This document shows, in pieces, positions 44,880 through 53,630 of a DNA stretch of 64,000 bases (position 1 is its first letter; each line of letters begins with the position of its first letter). The translations under genes and the position numbers were made by a program. Origin of the DNA: Euzebya tangerina (lineage in GTDB: Bacteria > Actinomycetota > Nitriliruptoria > Euzebyales > Euzebyaceae); the NCBI RefSeq assembly GCF_003074135.1, contig NZ_PPDK01000002.1:124001-188000 (forward strand), in the 5' to 3' direction. Below the pieces are notes generated by a model. The model saw only the letters and a program-made list of their open reading frames with translations. It was not told the DNA's origin and did no database searches.

Positions 44880-45989
44880 ATGAATGTCGAAATCGCCGCG
44901 CTCGAGGCCATCGCGCGCGAGAAGAACCTGTCCTTCGAGACCGTTCTCGACGCCATGGAGGGGGCGCTCGCCAACGCCTACAAGCGCTCCAACGCCGACG
45001 CCGAGGAGGCCCGTGTCGTCATCGACCGCTCCAGCGGCGAGGTCACCGTCTTCGCCCAGCGGCTGGACGAGGAGGGCAACGTGATCGACGAGTGGGTCGA
45101 CACCCCCGCCGATGCCGGCGGTCGGATGATCGCCCAGACCGTGAAGCAGGTCCTGACCCAGCGCCTGCGCGAGGCGGAGCGCGAGCTGACCTATGGCGAG
45201 TACTCCGGCAAGAACGGCGACCTCGTCACCGGCACCATCCAGATCCACGACAACCGCGTCGTGGTGCTGGACCTCGGCAACGCCGAGGCCGTGCTGCCCG
45301 TCGCCGAGCAGGTTCCCTCGGAGCGGTACGAACACGGCAGCCGCATGCGGGCCATCGTGACCGAGGTCCGCAAGTCCATGAAGGGTCCCCAGATCATCGT
45401 CAGCCGGTCCCATCCGGACCTCGTGGCGAGCCTCTTCCGCCTGGAGGTGCCCGAGATCGAAGCCGGGACGATCGAGATCCGCGGTGTCGCTCGTGAAGCC
45501 GGCTACCGTACCAAGATCGCGGTGGCGACCAACGATCCCAACGTCGACCCGGTCGGCGCCTGCGTCGGTCCGCGCGGCTCCCGGGTCCGCTCGATCGTCG
45601 AGTCGCTCAACCAGGAGAAGATCGACATCGTCACGTGGTCGGAGGAGCCGGCCCAGCTGGTGGCCAACGCCCTCAGCCCCTCCAAGGTCAGCGAGGTGTA
45701 CCTGTACCCGGAGGACCAGACGGCCCTGGTCGTGGTGCCCGACTATCAGCTCTCGCTGGCGATCGGTCGCGAGGGTCAGAACGCCCGCCTCGCGGCGCGG
45801 TTGACCCGTTGGCGCATCGACATCAAGTCCGAGACGCAGTTCGCGGAGGAGCAGCAGGCCTTCCAGGAGGCACTCGACCGGGGTGAGATCGACGAGTTCG
45901 GCAACCCAATCGGCGAGCCGGACGCCGGGTCGGACGACGGGTCCGCCGCGGCCGAGACCGCAGAAGCAGCACCGCCAGCCCCGGAGTAG
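44880..45989 (+). CDS. nusA: Transcription termination/antitermination protein NusA
   Basis: 369 aa. The N-terminal RNAP-binding domain (FETVLDAMEGALANAYKRS) precedes S1 (LVTGTIQIHDNRVVVLDLG), KH1 (KGPQIIVSRSHPDLVASLF, RGVAREAGYRTKIAV) and KH2 (NVDPVGACVGPRGSRVRSIV, AIGREGQNARLAARLTRW). It is the short form without the C-terminal acidic repeats of E. coli NusA and ends in an acidic/alanine tail (AETAEAAPPAPE). It modulates pausing, termination and rRNA antitermination. AGGAAGGA precedes the ATG. No YlxR gene follows; the 180 nt to infB hold no recognised feature. Confidence 0.96.
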   Translation: MNVEIAALEAIAREKNLSFETVLDAMEGALANAYKRSNADAEEARVVIDRSSGEVTVFAQRLDEEGNVIDEWVDTPADAGGRMIAQTVKQVLTQRLREAERELTYGEYSGKNGDLVTGTIQIHDNRVVVLDLGNAEAVLPVAEQVPSERYEHGSRMRAIVTEVRKSMKGPQIIVSRSHPDLVASLFRLEVPEIEAGTIEIRGVAREAGYRTKIAVATNDPNVDPVGACVGPRGSRVRSIVESLNQEKIDIVTWSEEPAQLVANALSPSKVSEVYLYPEDQTALVVVPDYQLSLAIGREGQNARLAARLTRWRIDIKSETQFAEEQQAFQEALDRGEIDEFGNPIGEPDAGSDDGSAAAETAEAAPPAPE

Positions 45990-46169
45990 GGTTGAGGGTC
46001 GCCCACGACAAGAACGCATAGTGCCGGTCCGCCGGCGGCAGACATCTTCCCGATAGAGGTTGGCCACGACGCCGACCGTCTGACGCCGGCAGAGGCTCGC
46101 CGACAGTTCGTCGTCACAGCCGTCCCATCGCAAGCGACGCCCCGGCGTCACAGATCCCACGACCCAGGA

Positions 46170-49013
46170 GTGGTCCCACTGAGTAAGGTCCGCGTTTACG
46201 AACTCGCCAAGGAAACAGGCCTGTCCAACAAAGAGGTCCTGGAACGCCTTGGCGACATGGACATTGCGGCGAAATCGCACTCCTCGTCGGTGTCGCAGGG
46301 TGACGCGCTGCGCTTCCGGGAGAGCTTGGGCAAGGCCAAGGAAGAGCGCGAGCAGGCCGAGCTCGAGCGTGCCCGCAAGGAGGCCGAGGAGTACGAGCGG
46401 GCCATGAACGAGGCCAAGCCGAAGGAGCGGACGGCCAACCGCATCCTGCCGCCGCACCTGCGCAAGGCCCAGGAGTCCGAGGAGAGCGAGCAGCCCGCTG
46501 CCGCGCCGGCCCGGGCCCTCCGCCCTCCGGTCCAGGCCTTCAAGCCGTCCGACGGTGGGTCCGCCACCGTCGGCGGCGAGGCCGCGTCCCCACGCCCTGC
46601 GTCCACCCCGCCACCGAGCGGAGCACCGGATCGGCCCGCCGGTCCGCCGCCGGCTCGTCCGGCAACCCCACCAGCTCGTCCGGCCGACAGCCCGGCGCGT
46701 CCGGCGGCGGCCAGCACCGGCGAGAGCGCAGCGCCGACGCCCACGCCCTCGCCGGTCGGCAAGCCGCTCGACCCGCGTCAGGCTGCGGCCATCGCCCGCC
46801 AGGGTGTGGTCTACCGGCCCAACGAGAAGCCTCAGGAACGCCCCGCTGCTCGAGCGCCACAGGAGACCGAGGAGACGGAGGGCGAAGCGACGGTGGCCCC
46901 TGGCACCGCGACCAGCGGTCCGCCACGCCCCGGCGAGTCCACCATCCCGGCCCGCATGCTGCGTGGCGCGGCCGTCGAACCACGGCGTCGCGTCGAGACC
47001 AAGCTGCCGCAGGAGGGCGACGGGAAGCGGTCCATCCCACCACCACTCAAGGCAGCACCCAAGGGCGGTCCGAGCCGCCCCGGTGGCGCACCTGGTCGCC
47101 CTGGCGGCGGCCCCGGTCGTCCCGGCGGTGGTCGTCCCGGTGGTGCCCCCGGTCGCGGCAAGGGTCGCAAGGGCCGTCGCGGCGAGCTCTCCCCGCAGGA
47201 GCAGTTCGAGCGTGACAACCGCCCCCGTCGCGGCCGCAAGCAGAAGGAGGCCGTCAAGGCCGCCGTGGAAGGTCCGGTGGACATCGTGCCCGGCATCACC
47301 GTCAACGAGTTCGCCAAGGCCATCGGCGTCAGCCCGGCCTCCATCGTCGGTGTGCTGTTCCGCATGGGCGAGATGATCACGGTGACCCAGACGATGTCGA
47401 ACGACCTCATCGAGCTCGTCGCGGCCGAGATGGACGCCGAGATCAACTTCATCGAGGCCGACGACCTCTTCTTCGACGAGATCGAGGAAGACGACCCGGA
47501 CGACCTGGTCGACCGCCCACCGGTGGTCACCGTCATGGGTCACGTCGACCACGGGAAGACCCTGCTGCTGGACTCGATCCGCAACGCCGACGTCGTCTCC
47601 GGCGAGGCCGGCGGGATCACCCAGCACATCGGCGCCTACCAGGTCACCCGCGAGGGCCGGAAGATCACCTTCATCGACACCCCGGGTCACGAGGCGTTCA
47701 GCGCGATGCGTGCCCGTGGTGCCTCCGTCACGGATGTCGCGATCCTGGTCGTCGCGGCCGACGACGGGGTGAAGCCGCAGACGGTCGAGGCGATCGACCA
47801 CATCAAGGAGGCCGAGGTCCCCTTGATCGTGGCGGTCAACAAGATCGACAAGGAGAACGCCGACCCCGTTCGTGTTCGAACGCAGTTGACCGAGTACGAA
47901 CTCATCGCTGAGGAGTTCGGTGGCCAGACGACCTTCGTGGACGTCTCCGCCATGACCGGCCAGAACCTCGATGAGCTGCTGGACCTGATCCTGCTGCAGG
48001 CCGATGTCGAGGAGACCAAGGCCAACCCCGACCGTGAGGCCATGGGGACCGTGATCGAGGCCAACCTCGACCGCGGGCGTGGTGCCGTGGCCACGGTGCT
48101 GGTGCAGAACGGCACGCTGAACGTGGGCGACAACCTGGTCGCGGGTGTGGCCAGCTGCAAGGTCCGTGCGATGTTCGACGACACCGGCGAGCGGGTCGAG
48201 ACGGCCGAGCCGGCCAAGCCGGTCCAGGTGCTCGGCTGGTCAGACGTCCCTGACGCCGGCGACGACTTCCGGGTCGTCGAGGACGAGCGGACGGCTCGTG
48301 ACATCGCCGAGGACCGTGCCTCTCGTGCACGCAAGGAAGAGCTGGCCAACCGTCCGCGCCTGACGCTGGAGGGCCTTGGCACCGCGGTCCAGGAGGGCCA
48401 GCTGTCGATGCTCAACCTCGTCATCAAGGGCGACGTGTCCGGGACCGTCGAAGCGGTCGCGGCCGAGATGGACAAGCTGGACCTCGAAGGCGTCCGCACC
48501 CGGATCGTCCGCAAGGGCGTGGGTGCGGTGACCAACGACGACGTCAACCTTGCCGTGACGTCTGACGCGATCATCATCGCCTTCAACGTCCGGCCGGAGT
48601 CGAGCGCCCGCGAGGCGATCGAGGAGTCCGGAGTCGACCTCCGGCAGTACTCGATCATCTACAAGGCGATCGAGGACATCACCAACGCCGTCAAGGGTCT
48701 GCTCGCACCCGAGTTCGAGGAGGTCGTGGTCGGCCGTGCGGAGGTCCGCGAGATCTTCAAGGTGCCGCGTGCCGGGTTCGTCTTCGGGTCCTACGTCACC
48801 GAGGGCACGCTCAAGCGCAATGCCCAGGTCAGGGTCATCCGCGACTCCACCGTGGTGGCCGACGACACGATCGCCTCACTGCGGCGGTTCAAGGACGACG
48901 TCACCGAGGTCCGTGAGAACTTCGAGTGTGGTGTCGGGCTGGACAAGTTCCAGGACATCAAGGTCGGCGACGAGTTCGAGGTCTACGAGGAACGCGAGAT
49001 CGCTCGGGACTGA
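46170..49013 (+). CDS. infB: Translation initiation factor IF-2
   Basis: 947 aa from GTG 46170. The N-terminal IF2N motif (KVRVYELAKETGLSNKEVLE) is followed by a long linker (90-380) first acidic/Pro-rich and then Gly/Arg/Pro repeats (GGAPGRPGGGPGRPGGGRPG). The second IF2N and G domain follow: VTVMGHVDHGKTLL (G1, about residue 457), GGITQHIGAY, FIDTPGHEAFSAMRARG (G3), VAVNKIDKENADP (G4), then domains II, III and IV. It delivers initiator tRNA to the 30S. GTG 46170 overlaps the AGGAG at 46166-46170; CTG 46179, 8 nt after it and opening L-SKVRVYELAK, fits the family start better and may be the true start. Confidence 0.96.
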   Translation: MVPLSKVRVYELAKETGLSNKEVLERLGDMDIAAKSHSSSVSQGDALRFRESLGKAKEEREQAELERARKEAEEYERAMNEAKPKERTANRILPPHLRKAQESEESEQPAAAPARALRPPVQAFKPSDGGSATVGGEAASPRPASTPPPSGAPDRPAGPPPARPATPPARPADSPARPAAASTGESAAPTPTPSPVGKPLDPRQAAAIARQGVVYRPNEKPQERPAARAPQETEETEGEATVAPGTATSGPPRPGESTIPARMLRGAAVEPRRRVETKLPQEGDGKRSIPPPLKAAPKGGPSRPGGAPGRPGGGPGRPGGGRPGGAPGRGKGRKGRRGELSPQEQFERDNRPRRGRKQKEAVKAAVEGPVDIVPGITVNEFAKAIGVSPASIVGVLFRMGEMITVTQTMSNDLIELVAAEMDAEINFIEADDLFFDEIEEDDPDDLVDRPPVVTVMGHVDHGKTLLLDSIRNADVVSGEAGGITQHIGAYQVTREGRKITFIDTPGHEAFSAMRARGASVTDVAILVVAADDGVKPQTVEAIDHIKEAEVPLIVAVNKIDKENADPVRVRTQLTEYELIAEEFGGQTTFVDVSAMTGQNLDELLDLILLQADVEETKANPDREAMGTVIEANLDRGRGAVATVLVQNGTLNVGDNLVAGVASCKVRAMFDDTGERVETAEPAKPVQVLGWSDVPDAGDDFRVVEDERTARDIAEDRASRARKEELANRPRLTLEGLGTAVQEGQLSMLNLVIKGDVSGTVEAVAAEMDKLDLEGVRTRIVRKGVGAVTNDDVNLAVTSDAIIIAFNVRPESSAREAIEESGVDLRQYSIIYKAIEDITNAVKGLLAPEFEEVVVGRAEVREIFKVPRAGFVFGSYVTEGTLKRNAQVRVIRDSTVVADDTIASLRRFKDDVTEVRENFECGVGLDKFQDIKVGDEFEVYEEREIARD

Positions 49014-49032
49014 TCTCCGGGCTCACGCCGGA

Positions 49033-49062
49033 CGCTGCGGTCCGACGTTCCGTTCCGCAGCG
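49033..49062 (+). terminator. Hairpin after infB
   Basis: CGCTGCGG (49033-49040) pairs with CCGCAGCG (49055-49062), an 8-bp perfect stem with a 14-nt loop, 20 nt after the infB stop. There is no T-tract. Confidence 0.5.
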
Positions 49063-49126
49063 ACAGGTCCTAGGGCGTTGCAGACATTCCCTCAGGTCGG
49101 CCCGTGGTCACGCCGATCCCTTCTCG

Positions 49127-50623
49127 GTGACGTCTCCTCTGCTGCACCTGCGCGCGCTGATGCTCATCTCGGCGCTCGTCGCCGTGGTCGGGGTCGACGC
49201 CATCGCCGGCTCTTCCGGAGGCGACCGGATCGCGGGAGTGGCGACGCTGGTGCTGGGGGTCGCAGGCGTCGGGGTCGCGTTGGATCTGCGCCGACGGGAT
49301 GCAGCAGCACGAGCCGACGGCCCGACCGCGTGGTCGGGTGCCGTGGCGAGCCCCGCCGCGATGGTGCTGGCGGCCACCCGTGCAGTCCCCGGCGGGCCAC
49401 CGTCCGCAGCCCCTGCCGCCATGATCAGGATGAGCGTCCACCCGCTCCACGATCGAGGGGTGTCGCTTACACCCGACGAGGCAGATCGGCTGCTCCAGGT
49501 CGCCGTCGAACGGGCGCGTCGCACCCTCAGGACAGGAGACGTCGTCACGCGCGTCGGCGTCTACGACATGGCGATCTCCCTCCACGTGCCGTGCAACACC
49601 GACATCGTGACCGCCCTGGCCGAGCGGCTGCGAGACACCCTGCTGGAGCCGGTTTCACTGGATCGGCTCGACGTCCGCCTGGCCCCACGCATCGGCGTCG
49701 CCGTCGATGACGAGGAGGCGCCGATCACCAGCGGCGACGTCGTCGAGACCCTGCTGCGGCGGGCTGAGGAGGCTCGAGGGCAGGCAGACGGCGATGGTGG
49801 CTCCGTGATGGTGTGGCGCGATGGTCACAGTCAGGTGTCCCTGCGGCGCTCAGAGCTCTCGACTCGTCTTCGTCGGGCCCTGCGCGTCGGCGACATCTCC
49901 CTGGTCTACCAACCGATCTACGGTGTCGAGGCGGGTCGTGTCACGGCCGTCGAGGCCCTGGCCCGCTGGGACGACGTCAAGTTCGGTCACGTCTCACCGG
50001 TCGAGTTCGTGGGCCTCTGCGAGTCGCTCGGCCTGACTGCCCAGCTCATGCGGCTGGTGCTCGACCAGGCGGTGGCACAGGTGGTCGAGTGGCGCTCCGA
50101 GGGTCTTGACATCGGCGTCCACGTGAACGTGTCCGGGCACGACATCTCCGAGAACCGGCTGCCCGTCTGGGTCGGTGAGTCCCTTCGCAGGCACGACTGC
50201 CCGCCGGCACTGCTGACCCTCGAGATCACCGAGACCGCGGTCATCGCCAGACCCGACCGCGTTCTGCCGACGCTGCACGCGCTTCGGGACATCGGCGTCC
50301 ACCTCTCGCTGGACGACTACGGCACCGGGTACAGCTCGCTGCTGTACATCCAGAAGATGCCGATCCACTCGCTCAAGATCGATCAGGCCTTCCTGGCCAA
50401 CCTCACCCGCAGTGAGAGCGATGAGGTCATCGTCCGAACCAGCATCGAGTTGGCCCACGCACTGGGGCTGTCGGTCACGGTCGAGGGGGTCGAGGACTCC
50501 ACGACCATGGCGCGGGCCATCGAGTTCGGAACCGATCACATCCAGGGCTACTTCATCGGCAAGCCCGAACGTCCAGGATCGGTTCGGGTCACCGCCACCG
50601 TGGGCCTCCGAGGCACCGCGTAG
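49127..50623 (+). CDS. Membrane protein with degenerate GGDEF and intact EAL domain
   Basis: 498 aa from GTG 49127. Two N-terminal membrane segments (LMLISALVAVVGVDAIAG and VATLVLGVAGVGVALDL) precede a GGDEF-like region (about 95-225) whose signature is lost (RVGVYDMAISL where GGDEF is expected), so diguanylate cyclase activity is unlikely. The EAL domain (about 240-495) keeps its catalytic set: TAVEALARWDD (EAL), HVNVSGHDIS (Asn), LTLEITET (Glu), LDDYGTGYSSLLY (metal Asp pair), SLKIDQAF (Lys), TVEGVED (Glu) and IQGYFIGKP. It probably hydrolyses cyclic-di-GMP at the membrane. It lies between infB and the Mrp operon. Confidence 0.88.
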   Translation: MTSPLLHLRALMLISALVAVVGVDAIAGSSGGDRIAGVATLVLGVAGVGVALDLRRRDAAARADGPTAWSGAVASPAAMVLAATRAVPGGPPSAAPAAMIRMSVHPLHDRGVSLTPDEADRLLQVAVERARRTLRTGDVVTRVGVYDMAISLHVPCNTDIVTALAERLRDTLLEPVSLDRLDVRLAPRIGVAVDDEEAPITSGDVVETLLRRAEEARGQADGDGGSVMVWRDGHSQVSLRRSELSTRLRRALRVGDISLVYQPIYGVEAGRVTAVEALARWDDVKFGHVSPVEFVGLCESLGLTAQLMRLVLDQAVAQVVEWRSEGLDIGVHVNVSGHDISENRLPVWVGESLRRHDCPPALLTLEITETAVIARPDRVLPTLHALRDIGVHLSLDDYGTGYSSLLYIQKMPIHSLKIDQAFLANLTRSESDEVIVRTSIELAHALGLSVTVEGVEDSTTMARAIEFGTDHIQGYFIGKPERPGSVRVTATVGLRGTA

Positions 50624-50684
50624 GGACGAGTGAGGCCACGGCCAGTCGCGGCAGCGCTCGGCGGGGGTGACCAGGAACGCGTGG

Positions 50685-50741
50685 CATAGTTCCCTCATGC
50701 CTTCCCCGTGCCTGCGACGTCTGCCGTCAGGACTGCCGTGA
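50685..50741 (+). promoter_or_regulatory. Promoter -10 and possible leader peptide coupled to mrpA
   Basis: CATAGT (50685-50690) lies 6 nt before ATG 50697. This opens a 14-codon frame (MPSPCLRRLPSGLP) whose TGA (50739-50741) overlaps the mrpA GTG (50738-50740) as GTGA. A leaderless short peptide could feed ribosomes to mrpA. GTG 50708 is an alternative mrpA start. Confidence 0.35.
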
Positions 50742-52924
50742 ACGCCGACCCGCTGGAGTGGTCGTGGGAGTGGCTGCCAGGCCTCGACGTGTCCATCGCC
50801 GGACGGCTTGACGGGCTGGCAGCCATCATGCTGGCCCTCATCGTCGGGGTGGGCATCGCGGTGCTGCTCCACGCGGCCGCCTACGCCTCCGGGCAGACCC
50901 GAGGTCGGCTGCTCCGGCTGCTGAGCGCATTCGCCGTGGCCATGGCAGGACTGGTCCTGGCCGACGACGTGGTGACGCTCTTCGTCTTCTGGGAGGCCAC
51001 GTCGGTCCTGTCGTTCCTCCTCATCGCCGTCAAGGACACGGCCGCCGACGCGCGAACGGCCGCCCGGCGCGCCTTCGCCATCACCGGAGCCGGCGGGCTC
51101 GGCCTGCTGACCGGCCTGCTGATGCTCGCCCAGTCCGCGGGCAGCCTGCGGCTGTCCGAGATCCTGACGACTGCCCCCGACGACGGGCTGGCCCAGGCCG
51201 GCATCGTGCTGGTGATCCTCGGGATCGCCACGAAGTCCGCGCAGTTCCCGTTCCACTCGTGGCTGCCTGGCGCCATGGCGGCACCCGCGCCGGTCAGTGC
51301 CTACCTGCACTCCGCAACGATGGTCAAGGCCGGCGTGTACCTCGTCGCCCGGTTCGCTCCGGTCTACGCCGACGAGGCGGTGTGGCAGATCCCGGTCAGC
51401 ACCCTGGCCACGGCCAGCGTGCTCTACGGCGGCTGGGTCGCGCTTCGCTCGACCGATCTCAAGCGGCTGCTGGCCTACTCCACGATCAGCCAGCTGGGTC
51501 TGATCATCGTGGTGTTCCAGATCGGCAGCCCCAAGGCTGCGCTTGCGGGGACCGCCCTGATCATCGCCCACGCGGCGGCCAAGGCATCGCTGTTCCTGAT
51601 GACCGGCAGCATCGAGAAGGTCTCCGGCACCCGGGACATGTCGTTCCTGGTCGGCGTCGGCCGGACCAAGCCGATCGTGGCCGCCTGTGTCGGCATCGGC
51701 CTGTTCTCCCTGGCTGGCGTCCCGCCCACCGCCGGCTTCGTCGCCAAGGAGGGCGGGCTGGTCGCCGGCGTCGATGGCCACCCGATCCTGACCACGGTCC
51801 TGGTGCTCGGGTCGGTTCTCACCATGGCCTACGCCACACGGGTCACCGTCACGTTGTACCGATCTGACGGCAGCGCAGAGACCCCGACGATTGCCTCGAT
51901 GTCGGGTGCGCTCCTGTGGGCGCCGGCAACGCTTGCGTTCACCGCCCTCGCGCTCGGGCTTGCTGCGCCGCTGTTCGATGACCTCTCACGGCTCGGCGGG
52001 GAGGCCGTCGCCGGCGTGTCGGAGGAGGGCCTCAAGCTCGTTCCGGGCCTTGGATTGCCGCTGCTGCTGTCGCTGGTCGCCATCGCCGGCGGTGTGGTGC
52101 TCGACCGCATCGGTCCAGCCTGGACCGGTGACCTCCGTGAGGGGCCACATCCCTATGACCGGCTGATCGACCTGCCGGCCACGCTCGGCTCGACGGCGAT
52201 CACCCGGAGCGGAATCGAGCGGCTCGCCCGGATCCTCACGATCACGATGGCCGTGGCTGTCGGGCTGACCGTGCCCTTCCTGATCCAGACCACCGCCACG
52301 GCCGACGTCCCAACCACCACCGGCTGGGTCGAGTCGTTTGCCCTGGCCGGTGTGATGATCGGCGCCGTCGGCACCGCGGTGATCCGGATGCGGTTTGCGG
52401 CAGTGCTGTCCCTCGGGGTCGTCGGCTTCAGCCTGTCGGGGTGGTTCCTCGCGCGTGGGGCGCCGGACCTCGCGCTCACGCAGATGTTGGTCGAGATGAT
52501 CATCGTCCTGGCATTCCTGCTGGTTCTCAGCCGCCTCTCGACCGATGTCGACGGGGCGCCGCGGTCGACCCTGCCGACCGTGGTCCGGGCGGTGGTGGCG
52601 ATCGGCTCGGCGGTCTTCGTCGGTGCCGTGGCGATCGCAACCACCAGCGTCGGGCGTGTCACCACGCTCCAGGACGAGATCGTCGCCCGTGCCCTCCCCG
52701 AAGGCGAGGGCCGCAACATCGTCAACGTCATCCTGACCGACATCCGGGCCCTCGACACGATGGCGGAGGTGGCCGTGTTGACCATTGCCACGATCGGCGT
52801 CATCCGGCTGTTCGCCGTCGCCGGCCCCGACATCGTCCAGGCCGTGAGCCGATCGGACCAGCAGCTGTACGCTGCTCGACTCGGTGGTCGCCGTCGCGAC
52901 GTCGACCCATCGGAGGAATCATGA
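50738..52924 (+). CDS. mrpA: Mrp Na+/H+ antiporter subunit A
   Basis: 728 aa from GTG 50738. The NuoL/MrpA-type antiporter core has about 16 membrane segments: VTLFVFWEATSVLSFLLI, KSAQFPFHSWLPGAMAAP, PVSAYLHSATMVKAGVYL and RLLAYSTISQLGLII. The C-terminal part contains the DUF4040 (MbhD-like, GAPDLALTQMLVEMIIVLAF) and MbhE-like (RNIVNVILTDIRALDTMAE) domains seen in MrpA. It is the largest subunit of the hetero-oligomeric Mrp complex in Na+(Li+)/H+ exchange for salt and alkaline pH tolerance. ATGA joins it to mrpB. Confidence 0.93.
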   Translation: MNADPLEWSWEWLPGLDVSIAGRLDGLAAIMLALIVGVGIAVLLHAAAYASGQTRGRLLRLLSAFAVAMAGLVLADDVVTLFVFWEATSVLSFLLIAVKDTAADARTAARRAFAITGAGGLGLLTGLLMLAQSAGSLRLSEILTTAPDDGLAQAGIVLVILGIATKSAQFPFHSWLPGAMAAPAPVSAYLHSATMVKAGVYLVARFAPVYADEAVWQIPVSTLATASVLYGGWVALRSTDLKRLLAYSTISQLGLIIVVFQIGSPKAALAGTALIIAHAAAKASLFLMTGSIEKVSGTRDMSFLVGVGRTKPIVAACVGIGLFSLAGVPPTAGFVAKEGGLVAGVDGHPILTTVLVLGSVLTMAYATRVTVTLYRSDGSAETPTIASMSGALLWAPATLAFTALALGLAAPLFDDLSRLGGEAVAGVSEEGLKLVPGLGLPLLLSLVAIAGGVVLDRIGPAWTGDLREGPHPYDRLIDLPATLGSTAITRSGIERLARILTITMAVAVGLTVPFLIQTTATADVPTTTGWVESFALAGVMIGAVGTAVIRMRFAAVLSLGVVGFSLSGWFLARGAPDLALTQMLVEMIIVLAFLLVLSRLSTDVDGAPRSTLPTVVRAVVAIGSAVFVGAVAIATTSVGRVTTLQDEIVARALPEGEGRNIVNVILTDIRALDTMAEVAVLTIATIGVIRLFAVAGPDIVQAVSRSDQQLYAARLGGRRRDVDPSEES

Positions 52925-53352
52925 GGAAGACCTGGCAGACCGGACCGAACACCGGGCTGTGGATCTCCTTCGGGCCGATCCTCCCGCTGGTTGTGGCCTT
53001 CGCCATCCACCTGCTGATGGTCGGACACGACGAGCCGGGGGGCGGCTTCATCGCGGGGCTGCTCATCGCCGGTGCCATCGCACTGCTGGCCGTCGCCGAC
53101 CCGGAGTACCAGACCCGGATGACCAAGCCCGAGGCGCTCATCGGCGGGGGGTTGCTGCTGGCCGCCGTCATGGGGATCGCGCCGCTCGTCGTCGGAAAGG
53201 CGCTGCTGGAGGCACTGAAGCACACCTTCGATCTCGGCCCGATCGGCTCGTTCAAGCTGTCGAGCATCCTGCTGTTCGACATCGGGGTCGCGATGGTCGT
53301 GGTCGGCCTGGCCGATGCGGTGATGGACCGGATCCGGGCGGCGCTGCGATGA
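52921..53352 (+). CDS. mrpB: Mrp antiporter subunit B
   Basis: 143 aa with four membrane helices. MbhF/MnhB-type motifs: FGPILPLVVAFAIHLLMVGH, DEPGGGFIAGLLIAGAIALL (the GGGF turn is typical) and SSILLFDIGVAMVVVGL. It is a required small subunit of the Mrp complex in the cytoplasmic membrane. The ATG overlaps the mrpA stop and its own stop overlaps mrpC (ATGA each). Confidence 0.93.
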   Translation: MRKTWQTGPNTGLWISFGPILPLVVAFAIHLLMVGHDEPGGGFIAGLLIAGAIALLAVADPEYQTRMTKPEALIGGGLLLAAVMGIAPLVVGKALLEALKHTFDLGPIGSFKLSSILLFDIGVAMVVVGLADAVMDRIRAALR

Positions 53353-53630
53353 GTCTGCTGGTCGTCCTCACCATCGCCGTCGTCTTCGGCATCGGGATCT
53401 GGCTGGTCCTCGACGCCGACCCCAAGCGGATCGTGCTCGGCACCGTGTTGCTGGGACACTCCGCAATCATGATGCTGGTCGGGTCACGACCGTCGGGACG
53501 CGAGCCCCTGGTGACCGACGAGGCCGCGGCCGCCGTCGCCGACCCCGTGCCGCAGGCGCTCTCCCTCACGGCCATCGTCATCTCGTTCGGTGTGACCGTG
53601 CTGCTCCTCGCCGTGGTCGCGCGCCGATGA
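53349..53630 (+). CDS. mrpC: Mrp antiporter subunit C
   Basis: 93 aa, NuoK-like with three membrane helices (VVLTIAVVFGIGIWLVL; IVLGTVLLGHSAIMMLVG; TAIVISFGVTVLLLAVVARR). VTDEAAAAVADPVPQALSLT is the conserved loop of MrpC proteins (DPxPQALxLTAIVI). Structural subunit of the complex, coupled by 4-nt overlaps to mrpB and mrpD. Confidence 0.93.
   Translation: MSLLVVLTIAVVFGIGIWLVLDADPKRIVLGTVLLGHSAIMMLVGSRPSGREPLVTDEAAAAVADPVPQALSLTAIVISFGVTVLLLAVVARR

Noticed and set aside
45990-46169. YlxR/DUF448 gene between nusA and infB
   Set aside because: No frame with the expected cysteine/arginine motif exists on the plus strand. The gap appears non-coding.
44760-47801. Minus-strand frame of 1,013 codons over nusA and infB
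   Set aside because: Shadow of two essential genes with intact motifs. High GC keeps the opposite frame open.
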